In this document: positions 1 through 8,185 of the stretch, piece by piece
Layout: each line of letters starts with the position of its first letter
Numbering within the stretch: position 1 is the first letter of the stretch
Origin: Actinoallomurus sp963823735
Lineage (GTDB): Bacteria; Actinomycetota; Actinomycetes; Streptosporangiales; Streptosporangiaceae
Assembly: GCA_963823735.1 (NCBI GenBank)
Contig: CAWGMO010000001.1
Span: 496,001-560,000 of the forward strand
DNA: 64,000 nt
Direction of reading: 5' to 3'
Made by a program: the position numbers and the translations under genes
The notes under the pieces: model-generated
The model's input: only the letters and a program-made list of their open reading frames with translations
Database searches by the model: none
Told to the model about the DNA's origin: nothing

Positions 1-632
1 GCCAGGCCGTACAGCAGCCCGCCGACCAGGCCGAGGACGTGCACCATGGAGGCCAGCAGCACGATCCGCTCGCCCGGCCGCGGGTAGTCCTCCATCTGCC
101 GGTAGCGGTCGATCTCCGTCAGCAGGTCGGCGGCGGTGCGGCCGATCACCTTGGACGGCCCGGTCGAGCCGGAGCTCAGTTGCAGCAGCGCGTGGTCGGT
201 GGCGGCCGGCTGCCCGTCCCGTGGCGTGATACCGGCCGTGACCTGGGTGTACCCGCGCAGCAGGTGCTTGGGGGGAGGTCCGGTGTGCGACACGGACATC
301 TGCGGCTGGATCACGCTCATCGCGCGTTCGGCCTCGAACGGCGTGAGGCGGTGGTCCAGCAGGGAGACCTGGGCGCCGAGCCGCCAGGCGGCCAGCAGGT
401 TGACCACGTAGGCCAGGCTGGGCGGCAGTTGCAGGCTCACCGACCCGCCGGTGGACAGCCCCGCCCCGGCCAGCTCCTTGGACCGTTCCGTCACCAGGTC
501 ACGCAGGGCGGCACGGGTGACCGGCTGATCGAACGTCAGGCAGACGTGGTCGTCGGGACCGGCCAGAAGGTACTTGTCGACCCAGTCTGAATCGACCACA
601 GTGTCACTGCCAAAACTCGAAGTCCGCCGCAC
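1..632 (-). CDS. AMP-dependent acyl ligase, N-terminal part (3' end outside window)
   Basis: About 210 N-terminal residues of an adenylate-forming ligase of the acyl-CoA/acyl-ACP synthetase type. The P-loop (A3) motif LSSGSTGPSKVI is read near the left edge, and the upstream part has the usual N-terminal fold, for example VVNLLAAWRLGAQVSLLD. I chose the GTG at 632 because AGAGGTG precedes it; GTG at 638 and 599 are possible. It is divergent from the ketosynthase-like operon starting at 866, so it probably activates a carboxylic acid used there. Substrate cannot be read because the acyl pocket and C-terminal lid lie outside the window. Confidence 0.8.
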   Translation of the reverse strand, partial: MRRTSSFGSDTVVDSDWVDKYLLAGPDDHVCLTFDQPVTRAALRDLVTERSKELAGAGLSTGGSVSLQLPPSLAYVVNLLAAWRLGAQVSLLDHRLTPFEAERAMSVIQPQMSVSHTGPPPKHLLRGYTQVTAGITPRDGQPAATDHALLQLSSGSTGPSKVIGRTAADLLTEIDRYRQMEDYPRPGERIVLLASMVHVLGLVGGLLYGL

Positions 633-865
633 AGGCACCTCTAAGAATGCGCATTGAAATCTTAGAAATAAGAATGGCAATTCACAAAACCGAGGGCGAA
701 ATTATCAGCGAGGTGCGCGGGCGGTCAATGCCCGTGTAACCCCTATATTGCATGGCCGCATTGATGCTCAAGCGGTTCTCAAGGCGGGCTGCACCGGGCC
801 ACCTATCGCGGCCATTAGGTTGTTACGGAACCTTAAGGCCGGTACGGATATCCGCGGGAGGCTCG
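633..865. promoter_or_regulatory. Divergent promoter region of the ligase and ketosynthase operons
   Basis: This 233-bp gap is clearly AT-richer than the flanking genes, notably around 640-720, and separates two divergent transcription units. No convincing operator was found. An ATG at 752 is in frame with the plus-strand gene but lacks a Shine-Dalgarno sequence, so I treat 752-865 as leader rather than coding. Confidence 0.45.
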
Positions 866-1900
866 TTGAAGGTCACCGACGTCTATCTGTCTGGACTGGG
901 CGTTTTCCAGCCGCCGACCGTGGACGCCGGGCAGGCGGCCCGGCGTGGCGAGTACGACCCCGCCACCTACCTGGAGAACCGCATCACGGGCCTCTGTGTC
1001 GCGGAGGACGTCTCGCCGGTGGAGATGGCGGTGCACGCCGCGCGCCACGCGTTGTCACGCGCCGAGGCCGACCCCGCCGACATCGGCATGGTGCTGCACG
1101 CCAGCGTGTTCTTCCAGGGTCCCGAGATGTGGCACCCGCCGGCGTACGTCCAGAAGGAGATCGTCGGCAACGACGTTCCCGCGTTCGAGGTCCGGCTGGG
1201 CTGCAACGGGATATTCGCCGGGCTGGAGCTCGCCGCCCCTCGCATGGCCTCCATGGAGCCGGACGAGACGGTGCTGCTGACCACGGCGGAGAACTTCAGC
1301 TCTCCCCTGATCGACCGCTGGAACGGCGCGCCGGGGATCGCCGTGGGCGACGCCGGCAGCGCGTTGCTGCTGTCCCGCCGCCCCGGCTTCGCCCGTGTGC
1401 TCTCCGTGGGCAGCATGGCGATGCCCGAGCTGGAGCAGCTGAACCGCGGCGACAAGCCGCTGTACCCGTGGACCGAGGGCGCGAACACCGAGAAGGTCGA
1501 CATGAAGGCGCGGGCCCTGTCCTTCCGGCAGGACGTGATGCCACTCGCCGACGCCGCCGAGGTGCAGACACGCGCGCAGCTCGGCGTCATCGAGCGGACG
1601 CTGCGCGAGGCGGACCGCAAGCTCGACGACATGACCCGGGTGATCTACGGCAACGTGGCCGGCTACCTCATCGAGGCGCTGGTGCAGGCCCTGGGCGTCC
1701 CCATGGACCGGACCACCTGGCAGTTCGGCCGCGGCATCGGGCACACCGGCGCGAGCGACCAGTTGCTGTCCCTGAACCACCTGCTGGTCACCGGCCAGCT
1801 CGGGCCCGGCGACCACGTGCTGCTGTGCGGCGGAGCGCCCGCCACGGTGTCCAGCGCGGTCATCGAGATCCTGGACGTCCCCGAATGGGCACTGGCGTGA
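866..1900 (+). CDS. Ketosynthase III-like condensing enzyme or acyltransferase
   Basis: A 344-residue FabH-fold protein. The TTG at 866 is preceded by GGGAG at six bases and gives the natural start LKVTDVYLSGLG. The nucleophile is Cys113 in RLGCNGIFAG. The usual FabH His of the HQAN motif is replaced by Asn263 in IYGNVAG, and the position normally Asn carries His293 in GIGHTGASD. This Cys/His arrangement is known from KAS III homologues that transfer acyl groups to hydroxyls or amines (CerJ of cervimycin biosynthesis) rather than doing decarboxylative condensation. Next to a glycosyltransferase and an acyl ligase, sugar or polyol acylation is a fair inference; an OleA-like condensation is the alternative. 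Confidence 0.85.
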   Translation: MKVTDVYLSGLGVFQPPTVDAGQAARRGEYDPATYLENRITGLCVAEDVSPVEMAVHAARHALSRAEADPADIGMVLHASVFFQGPEMWHPPAYVQKEIVGNDVPAFEVRLGCNGIFAGLELAAPRMASMEPDETVLLTTAENFSSPLIDRWNGAPGIAVGDAGSALLLSRRPGFARVLSVGSMAMPELEQLNRGDKPLYPWTEGANTEKVDMKARALSFRQDVMPLADAAEVQTRAQLGVIERTLREADRKLDDMTRVIYGNVAGYLIEALVQALGVPMDRTTWQFGRGIGHTGASDQLLSLNHLLVTGQLGPGDHVLLCGGAPATVSSAVIEILDVPEWALA

Positions 1901-2727
1901 GCACCTGGTTCGTCACCGGCAGCTCGTCCGGTCTCGGCCGGGCGCTGGTGACCGAGCTGCTCGCGCGCGGCGAGACCGTCGCGGCCACCGCGCGGAACCC
2001 CGAGGCCCTGTCGGACCTGCGCTCGCCCACGGGCGAGGCCCCGTGGACCGCGAAGCTGGACGTCACCGACCCGGACCAGATCCGGCGGGTGGTCGACGAC
2101 GCCGCCGCCGCGCTGGGCCGGATCGACGTAGCGATCAGCAACGCCGGTGTCGGGCTGTTCGGTCCCGCCGAGGAGGCCACCGCCGAACAGATCGACCGCC
2201 AGATCCACACGAACCTGACCGGCCCGATCCACCTGGCGCAGGCGCTGCTGCCCCACCTGCGCGAGCAGGGCGGCGGGCGGATCGTCCAGATCTCCAGCGT
2301 CGGCGGGCAGGCCACGGCGCCCGGCATGGCCGTCTACCACGCCTCCAAGTGGGGCGTGGAGGGCTTCTTCGAGTCGCTGGCCGCCGAGGTGAAGAGCTTC
2401 GGGATCGGCGTGACGATCGTCGAGCCCGGCTCGGTGGGCACCGACTTCGCCGGCCGCAGCAAAGAGGTGACCACCGCCCTGCCCGCGTACAAGGGCAACC
2501 CGGCGAGCCGCGTACGCCGCGCGGTCGAGGGCGGTTTCCTGCGGTACCCCGGCGACGTACGGAAGATGGCCCTCGCCATCCTCGACTCCGCTTCCTCCCC
2601 GGACGCCCCGCTGCGGCTCACGCTCGGCAGCGACGCGTACCGGCTGATCAGGGACGGCCTGACGGCGCGCCTGTCGGACCTGGAGGACCAGAAGGACCTG
2701 GCGGAGTCCACCGACTTGAGGAAGTGA
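1897..2727 (+). CDS. Short-chain dehydrogenase/reductase
   Basis: A 276-residue classical SDR. It has the nucleotide-binding motif TGSSSGLG near the N-terminus, SNAGVG at the NAG position, catalytic Ser134 in QISSVGG, and Tyr147/Lys151 in YHASK. GTG at 1897 overlaps the ketosynthase stop as GTGA, indicating translational coupling; an in-frame ATG at 1885 is less likely. Subfamily resembles oxidoreductases acting on keto groups of fatty-acyl or polyketide intermediates. It is complete and probably active, unlike the following SDR, whose catalytic Ser is missing. Confidence 0.88.
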   Translation: MSTWFVTGSSSGLGRALVTELLARGETVAATARNPEALSDLRSPTGEAPWTAKLDVTDPDQIRRVVDDAAAALGRIDVAISNAGVGLFGPAEEATAEQIDRQIHTNLTGPIHLAQALLPHLREQGGGRIVQISSVGGQATAPGMAVYHASKWGVEGFFESLAAEVKSFGIGVTIVEPGSVGTDFAGRSKEVTTALPAYKGNPASRVRRAVEGGFLRYPGDVRKMALAILDSASSPDAPLRLTLGSDAYRLIRDGLTARLSDLEDQKDLAESTDLRK

Positions 2728-2734
2728 CCACACC

Positions 2735-3421
2735 ATGAAGACGACGCTCGTGACCGGCGCCACCGGTGGGATAGGCGCCGAGGTGGTGCGGCGGTTCCGC
2801 GACCGTGGCGACGAGGTGATCGCCGTCGGGCGCGACCCGGAGAAGCTCAAGGCCCTGGACGCCCGGCCCGTGATCGCCGACCTGGCCGCGCCGGACGGTA
2901 TCGCCGCGGCGCTCGCGCCCGCGCTGCCCGACTCCGTCGACGTTCTGGTGCACTGTGCCGGCACCATGAACGTCGGCGCGGTCGGCGACCTGACCCCGTC
3001 CGCGTGGACCGAGCAGCTGACCGTGAACCTCGTGGCCGCGGCCGAGGTGACGCGCTGCGCGCTGCCCGCCCTGCGGCAGGCACAGGGGCACGTCGTGTTC
3101 CTCAACTTCTGGGACGGCCACGGTGTGATGCCGGGCTGGGGGCCGTACGCGGCGAGCAAGTACGGCCTGCGGGCCCTCGCCGACGCGCTGCGCGCCGAGG
3201 AGGAGCGCAGCGGCATCGGCGTGACCTCGATCTACCCGGCCTGTGTCGCCACCGAGCTCCAGCGCGCGGTGCGTGAGGGGCACGGGCGCCGGTTCCGCCC
3301 AGAGCTGTACATCCAGCCGGAGACCGTCGCCGGAATGGTCTTCCAGGCGGCCACCGCGCCGCGCGACGCACGGCTCAACGAGCTGACCGTCACCATGGCG
3401 TCCCCGACGAAAGCCCGTTGA
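2735..3421 (+). CDS. Short SDR-family protein lacking the catalytic serine
   Basis: A 228-residue SDR with TGATGGIG at the N-terminus, CAGTMNVG in the NAG region and YAASK (Tyr138, Lys142). The strand that normally carries the catalytic Ser about 13 residues before the Tyr reads FLNFWDGHG, so the Ser position is Phe125. Start ATG 2735 lies seven bases after the preceding stop. The family reduces ketones with NADPH; here activity may be altered or the protein may serve as a partner of the SDR upstream. Both lie in the same operon and precede the glycosyltransferase by seven bases. Confidence 0.85.
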   Translation: MKTTLVTGATGGIGAEVVRRFRDRGDEVIAVGRDPEKLKALDARPVIADLAAPDGIAAALAPALPDSVDVLVHCAGTMNVGAVGDLTPSAWTEQLTVNLVAAAEVTRCALPALRQAQGHVVFLNFWDGHGVMPGWGPYAASKYGLRALADALRAEEERSGIGVTSIYPACVATELQRAVREGHGRRFRPELYIQPETVAGMVFQAATAPRDARLNELTVTMASPTKAR

Positions 3422-3428
3422 GACGCGG

Positions 3429-4673
3429 ATGCGCATCACCGTTCTGGCGCACGGCACCCGCGGTGACGTCTACCCGCTGACCGCGCTCGGCGCCGAACTG
3501 GCCCGGCACGGCCACGAGGTACGCGTCGCCGCGTCGGCCAACCTGGTGGACCCCGGCCGGCGGCTGGGCCTGGAGACGGTGCCCATCGCCTGGGACACCC
3601 AGCAGGCGATGGACTCCTCGCGCGGGCGCGAGTGGGCCGGCTCCGCCGATCCCGAGTCGTTCGTCCGCGTCATGCACGAGATCGGCGAGGAGCACGACGA
3701 GCGGCTGGACGACGAGGTCATCGAGGTCTGCGCGGACAGCGACGCGATCGTCACCGGCGTCCTGCTGGAGTGGCGGGCCACGATGCTGGCGAAGGCGCGC
3801 GGGATCCCGCTCGCCGTACAGGACTGCTACCCGCGCCGCCCGAACGACGTCGTGCCGCATCCGCTGGTGACCACCGACACGGACACCGACGCCGCGGCGA
3901 CGTACCGGAGCTTCGCGCGCCTGAGCTTCTCCCACCTGCGCGAGCCGGTGGCCCGGTTCCGCCGCCGCCTCGGGCGGCAGGAGAGCCGTGGGAAGGCGTG
4001 GCCGCCGCTGGAGCTCCAGACCTACAGCCGCGCGCTGGTGCCCGGCCTGGCCTGGGACGCCCACCGCCCGTTCGTCGGCGACCTGCGCATGACGCGGGCC
4101 GACCTCGACCGGCTCGGGATGGTCGCCATGGACCCCGCGCTGGCCGAGTGGCTCGACGCGGGCGACCCGCCGGTGTTCTTCACGTTCGGCAGCACGTACG
4201 TCGCGGACCCGGCGGACAGGCTCGCCGCGATCGGCCGCGTCTGCCGGTCGCTGGGCGTACGCGGCCTGGTCGTCACCGGCTGGGGCCTGTCCGGCGGCGA
4301 TTTGCCCGCGGACCCGGATCTGCGGATCGTGTCCTATGTGGACTATGACGTCGTCCTGCCGCGCTGCGCGATCGCGGTCCACCACGGAGGCGCGACCATC
4401 ACCGCCGCCGGGGTGCGCGCCGGGATACCGGCGATGGTGTGCTCGGCCTCCTTCGACCAGCCGTTCTGGGGTACTCGACTCGAACGGCTCGGCGCCGGCG
4501 TCCACGTACGCCACGCGGACGTGACCGAGGACGCGCTGCGGTCCGGCCTCCGCGAGCTGATGACCGACCCGGTACGGCGGCGCGCGGCGCTGCTCGGGGA
4601 AAGGCTGCGGGCCGAGCCCGACGGCACACCGGCCGCGGCCGATGAGATCGACAAATACCTCGTATCAAACTGA
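3429..4673 (+). CDS. Glycosyltransferase, GT1/GT28 type (Gtf-like)
   Basis: A 414-residue GT-B enzyme. The N-terminal acceptor domain begins MRITVLAHGTRGDVYPL, typical of sterol/macrolide/glycopeptide glycosyltransferases. The donor domain has FFTFGSTYVAD and the nucleotide-sugar motif PRCAIAVHHGGA (residues about 315-326), followed by SFDQPFWGTRLERLG. It should transfer a sugar from an NDP-sugar to a small molecule made by this cluster. No deoxysugar genes are visible, so a primary-metabolism NDP-sugar is the simplest donor. Confidence 0.88.
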   Translation: MRITVLAHGTRGDVYPLTALGAELARHGHEVRVAASANLVDPGRRLGLETVPIAWDTQQAMDSSRGREWAGSADPESFVRVMHEIGEEHDERLDDEVIEVCADSDAIVTGVLLEWRATMLAKARGIPLAVQDCYPRRPNDVVPHPLVTTDTDTDAAATYRSFARLSFSHLREPVARFRRRLGRQESRGKAWPPLELQTYSRALVPGLAWDAHRPFVGDLRMTRADLDRLGMVAMDPALAEWLDAGDPPVFFTFGSTYVADPADRLAAIGRVCRSLGVRGLVVTGWGLSGGDLPADPDLRIVSYVDYDVVLPRCAIAVHHGGATITAAGVRAGIPAMVCSASFDQPFWGTRLERLGAGVHVRHADVTEDALRSGLRELMTDPVRRRAALLGERLRAEPDGTPAAADEIDKYLVSN

Positions 4674-4686
4674 GAGTGGGGCAAGG

Positions 4687-5556
4687 GTGAACCTGGAGGA
4701 GTTCGACAGCCATCGCAAGGTGGCCGACACGGAGTCCGGTCCGGTCGGCTACGTCGACGTCGGCTCCGGGCCTACGGCGCTGTTCGTGCACGGCATCGGC
4801 ACCGGCGGCCTGCTGTGGCGCAACGTCATCGGCGCGCTCGCCAAGGAGCGGCGCTGCATCGCCGTCGACCTGCCGCTGCACGGCCGTACGCCCGTGCGGC
4901 CCGACCAGGACCTGTCGCTGACCGGCCTGGCCAAGGTCGTCGAGGACTTCATCGCCGCGCTCGACCTGACCGACATCGACCTGGTGGCCAACGACACCGG
5001 CGGCGCGGTCGCCCAGATCGTCGCGGCGCACCAGCCGCAGCGGCTGAAGACCTTCGCGCTGACCAACTGCGAGACGTCGGGGAACGTGCCGCCGAAGGCG
5101 TTCAAGCCGGTGGTGATGCTGGCGCGCGCCCACCTGTTCACGCTGGTGGCCGGGCCCAAGATGCTCCGCGACCTGAACGCCACCCGCCAGCGCATCTTCG
5201 GCAAGGTCTACCAGGACGTCGAGAAGCTGCCGCTCGACGTCGTGCAGGCGTACATGGAGCCGCTGGTCGGCACGAAGGAACAGGCCAAGCAGTACCAGCG
5301 CTGGACGGCGTCGCTCCACAATCGCGACATGGTCGCCGTCGAGCCCGCCCTGCGGGAGCTGACCGTCCCCACGCTGATCGTCTGGGGTGACGACGACCAG
5401 TTCTTCGACGTGAAGTACGCGCACTGGCTGCGCGACACCATCCCCGGCGCCACCGAGGTCGTGACCGTCGCGGGCGGCAAGCTGTTCTTCCCGGACGAGC
5501 GCGCCGACGACCTCGTACCCCACCTGCGCGAGCACTGGGCCGCGCACTCAAGCTGA
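4687..5556 (+). CDS. Alpha/beta hydrolase with Asp nucleophile and altered His
   Basis: A 289-residue alpha/beta-hydrolase-fold protein starting at GTG 4687 after GTGGGG; an in-frame ATG at 4642 lies inside the glycosyltransferase. The oxyanion loop is FVHGIGTGG. The nucleophile elbow reads VANDTGGA, so the nucleophile is Asp103 as in haloalkane dehalogenases and OleB, not Ser. The usual catalytic His near the C-terminus is replaced by Lys265 in AGGKLFFPDE. Asp-nucleophile relatives cleave carbon-halogen bonds, epoxides or, in OleB, decarboxylate beta-lactones. With the His missing, classical hydrolysis is doubtful. Confidence 0.85.
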   Translation: MNLEEFDSHRKVADTESGPVGYVDVGSGPTALFVHGIGTGGLLWRNVIGALAKERRCIAVDLPLHGRTPVRPDQDLSLTGLAKVVEDFIAALDLTDIDLVANDTGGAVAQIVAAHQPQRLKTFALTNCETSGNVPPKAFKPVVMLARAHLFTLVAGPKMLRDLNATRQRIFGKVYQDVEKLPLDVVQAYMEPLVGTKEQAKQYQRWTASLHNRDMVAVEPALRELTVPTLIVWGDDDQFFDVKYAHWLRDTIPGATEVVTVAGGKLFFPDERADDLVPHLREHWAAHSS

Positions 5557-5581
5557 CCGGCCCGGACAACGGAGGTTCATC

Positions 5582-6775
5582 GTGACGGACCCGATGGGTA
5601 CGGACGGGCTCGCGCGGTTCGGCGAGATCGCGACCGAGATGGTGGAGAGCGGCCAGGCGCCGGGCGTGGTGGCCCTGGTCGCCCGCGGCGACCAGGCTCA
5701 TACCGAGGTGCGCGGTTCGCTGTCGGTGGGCGGCCCGCCCATGCGGGAGGACTCCATCTTCCGCCTCGGGTCGATGAGCAAGCCGTTGACCGGTGCGGCC
5801 ACGCTGGCGCTGGTCGCGGAGGGCCTGCTGAAGCTGGACCAGCCCGTGGACGACCTGCTGCCGGAACTCGCGGTGGCGGGCCGCCGCGTGCTGCGCCGGA
5901 TCGACGGGCCGCTGGACGACACCGTTCCGGCGGAGCGTTCGATCACCGTCCGCGACCTGCTGACGTTCACGTTCGGCTTCGGCGCGACCGGGGAGATGCA
6001 GATCTGGCCGGAGCGGTTCCCGATCGTTTCGGCGATGGAGAAGGCGCTGCACCTGGGCGACTTCACCAAGCCCGACCTGAACTCCCCGCTGGACCAGGAC
6101 GCCTGGATCGCCGGGCTCGCGTCCCTGCCGCTGATGGCGCAGCCCGGCGAGCAGTTCCTGTACAACACCGGGGCGGCGGTCCTGGGCGTGCTCATGTCCC
6201 GCGCGACCGGCCTGCCCGTCGCCGAGGTCATGCGCACGAGGCTCTTCGAGCCGCTCGGGATGCGCGACACCGGCTTCTCGGCCGACCTGCCCGACCGGCT
6301 GGCCACCCCGCAGCGGTTCTCCCGCAAGACCGGCTGGTCGGACGTTGACGAGCAGGGCCGGGACTGGAGCAAGCCGCCGGCGTTCTGCGACGCGGCCGTC
6401 GGGCTGATCTCGACCGCCGGCGACCTGCTGGCGTTCTCGCGAATGCTGTTGCGCGGCGGCGACCCGGTGCTGCCCGCCGACCTCGTGGCGGAGATGACCC
6501 GCGACCAGATCAGCCCGGAGCAGAAGGCGCGCGTCAGCATGGGCAAGGGCATCCTCAACCGGCGTAGCTGGGGATACTGCACGTTCGTGCTGACCGAGGG
6601 GCCGGACGCCGGCGGCTACGCCCAGGGCGGCGCCTTCGGGACGAGCTGGCTCGTGAACCCGGCGCTCGACCTGAGCGTGATCGTCTTGACCCAGCGGGAG
6701 CTGGACACCCCGATGATGCCGAAGGGCCACCTGCGACTGATCGACGCCGCCCGCGCGACGGCCGCGGGGGCCTGA
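5582..6775 (+). CDS. Serine beta-lactamase-like hydrolase/esterase
   Basis: A 397-residue class-C beta-lactamase/DD-peptidase-fold protein, starting at GTG 5582 after GGAGG. It has Ser64-x-x-Lys67 in SMSKPLTG, Tyr194 in LYNTGAAV (YxN position) and a GGAFGTSW segment at the KTG position. No signal peptide is visible, so it is cytosolic, as expected for family VIII esterases and for transesterases such as LovD. As last gene of the biosynthetic operon it may transfer or remove an acyl group. It ends four bases before the convergent lyase gene. Confidence 0.9.
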   Translation: MTDPMGTDGLARFGEIATEMVESGQAPGVVALVARGDQAHTEVRGSLSVGGPPMREDSIFRLGSMSKPLTGAATLALVAEGLLKLDQPVDDLLPELAVAGRRVLRRIDGPLDDTVPAERSITVRDLLTFTFGFGATGEMQIWPERFPIVSAMEKALHLGDFTKPDLNSPLDQDAWIAGLASLPLMAQPGEQFLYNTGAAVLGVLMSRATGLPVAEVMRTRLFEPLGMRDTGFSADLPDRLATPQRFSRKTGWSDVDEQGRDWSKPPAFCDAAVGLISTAGDLLAFSRMLLRGGDPVLPADLVAEMTRDQISPEQKARVSMGKGILNRRSWGYCTFVLTEGPDAGGYAQGGAFGTSWLVNPALDLSVIVLTQRELDTPMMPKGHLRLIDAARATAAGA

Positions 6776-6779
6776 CCGT

Positions 6780-7634
6780 CTACCGGCGCGTGCCGATCTT
6801 GCGGATCAGGTGCGCGGCCGGGGCGACGTCGCCGCCGGCGGTCTCGTACGGGCCTTCGAGGAAGGCCTTCGCCGTACGTTCGAGGTAGCCGGCGGCCAGG
6901 AGGAAGCCGCTGCCGCCCTGGCTGACGCGGCGGACTCCCGCGCCGCCGAGGTCCTCGACGCTCGGCAGCCCCGGCGCCACCATGGCGTTCACGGGCACGC
7001 CGACGGCCTTGCACAGCTCGGCGAGGGCGTCGAGGTCGGTGAGGCCCGGCACGAACACGCCGCTGGCACCGGCCTCGGCGTACGCGGCGGCGCGCTCCAG
7101 GAGCTGCCCGCGGCGCTCGTCGTCGGCCAGCCGCGCCCCGAAGTACACGTCGCAGCGCGCGTTGACGAACAGCGGCAGCGAGCGGCGGTCCGCGGCGGCG
7201 CGCGCGGCCCGCAGGCGCTCGCACTGCTCCTCGACCGGGAGCAGCTCTCCGGGCGCGCTCGGCAGGACGTCCTCGATGTTCACGCCGACCGCACCGGCGG
7301 TGATCACGTCGTCGACGGCGGCCGCGACGTCCGACGGCGCCGCCCCCTGGCCCGCTTCGATGTCCGCCGTGACGGGTACGTCGCCGGCGGCGTCCACGAT
7401 GGCGGCGACGGTGTCGCGCACGTCGGCCCACGGGATCCGCTGCCCGTCCTGGTAGCCGTGGGCGAGCGCCACGGCGAAGCTGCTCGTGGCGACCGCGGGC
7501 GCGCCGGCGAGGCTGAACACACGCGCCGACAGGCGGTCCCAGGCGTTGACGAGCCGGAGGGGTTCGGGCCCGTCGTGCAGCCGGTGGAAACGCTCGGCCC
7601 GTGCGACGTGCTCTTTGGTGGACTCCTCGTTCAA
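6780..7634 (-). CDS. Isocitrate lyase/PEP-mutase family protein
   Basis: A 284-residue TIM-barrel protein. The strand motifs are those of the PEP mutase/methylisocitrate lyase superfamily: TADIEAGQG (metal/phosphonate strand), VNIEDVLPS (metal ligand Glu-Asp) and FVNARCDVYFGAR. I chose TTG 7634 because AAGGAG precedes it. Such small actinobacterial members usually cleave or rearrange 2-oxo acid carbon bonds; exact substrate is unknown. It is the last gene of the metX-metY unit, 64 bp after the CoA-binding protein. Confidence 0.87.
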   Translation of the reverse strand: MNEESTKEHVARAERFHRLHDGPEPLRLVNAWDRLSARVFSLAGAPAVATSSFAVALAHGYQDGQRIPWADVRDTVAAIVDAAGDVPVTADIEAGQGAAPSDVAAAVDDVITAGAVGVNIEDVLPSAPGELLPVEEQCERLRAARAAADRRSLPLFVNARCDVYFGARLADDERRGQLLERAAAYAEAGASGVFVPGLTDLDALAELCKAVGVPVNAMVAPGLPSVEDLGGAGVRRVSQGGSGFLLAAGYLERTAKAFLEGPYETAGGDVAPAAHLIRKIGTRR

Positions 7635-7698
7635 AACCGCTCCTTCTCGATGTCGGACGCCGGCCACGACCCTGCGGCCCACGGGCCGTACGTGCCGT

Positions 7699-8181
7699 CT
7701 ACTGGAGCCCCGAGCGTATGGAGGTGATGCGCTGGGTGTTGAAGCCGAGCCAGTGCATCCGTCCAACGTAGCGCGCATGTTCGATCTTGAGGCAGCGATC
7801 CATGATCACTGTCGCGCCCGCGTCCTCCGCGATCCGCGCGCCCTCCTCGTTGATCACGCCGAACTGGCACCAGAGGGCGCCGGCGTTCATCGCCGCGGCC
7901 TCCCGCGCGATGCCCGGCAGCGCGTCCGGGGCGCGGAAGACGTTGACGACGTCCACCGGCTCGGGCACGTCCGTCAGGCTCGGGTAACACGTCTCCCCGA
8001 GGATCCGTTCCTCGCGGGGGTTCACCGGGATCACGCGGTAGCCGTGCCGCTTGAGGTAGTAGCCGACGAAGTAGCTGGCCCGCAGTTCGTTCTTCGACAG
8101 GCCCACGATCGCGATCGTCCTCGCGCCGTGGAGCACGCGCTGGATCTTCGACGGGTCCTGGTAGTTCGCGAGATCGAACAT
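7699..8181 (-). CDS. CoA-binding domain protein (YccU-like)
   Basis: A 160-residue single-domain Rossmann protein with IAIVGLSKNELRAS near the N-terminus, VIPVNPRE and VVNVFRAPDAL, as in the succinyl-CoA-synthetase-alpha CoA-binding fold that occurs alone in many bacteria. The invariant PxCLK-like segment is seen as VIMDRCLKIEH. It starts four bases after the metY stop, so it is co-transcribed with the sulfhydrylase. The metY neighbourhood suggests a role in sulfur or acyl-CoA metabolism; the biochemical function is not known. Confidence 0.9.
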   Translation of the reverse strand: MFDLANYQDPSKIQRVLHGARTIAIVGLSKNELRASYFVGYYLKRHGYRVIPVNPREERILGETCYPSLTDVPEPVDVVNVFRAPDALPGIAREAAAMNAGALWCQFGVINEEGARIAEDAGATVIMDRCLKIEHARYVGRMHWLGFNTQRITSIRSGLQ

Positions 8182-8185
8182 GCTC

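Noticed and set aside
752..865. N-terminal extension of the ketosynthase-like gene from ATG 752
   Set aside because: Lacks a ribosome-binding site, is AT-rich and gives a non-family N-terminus; TTG 866 has a good GGGAG and the correct family start.
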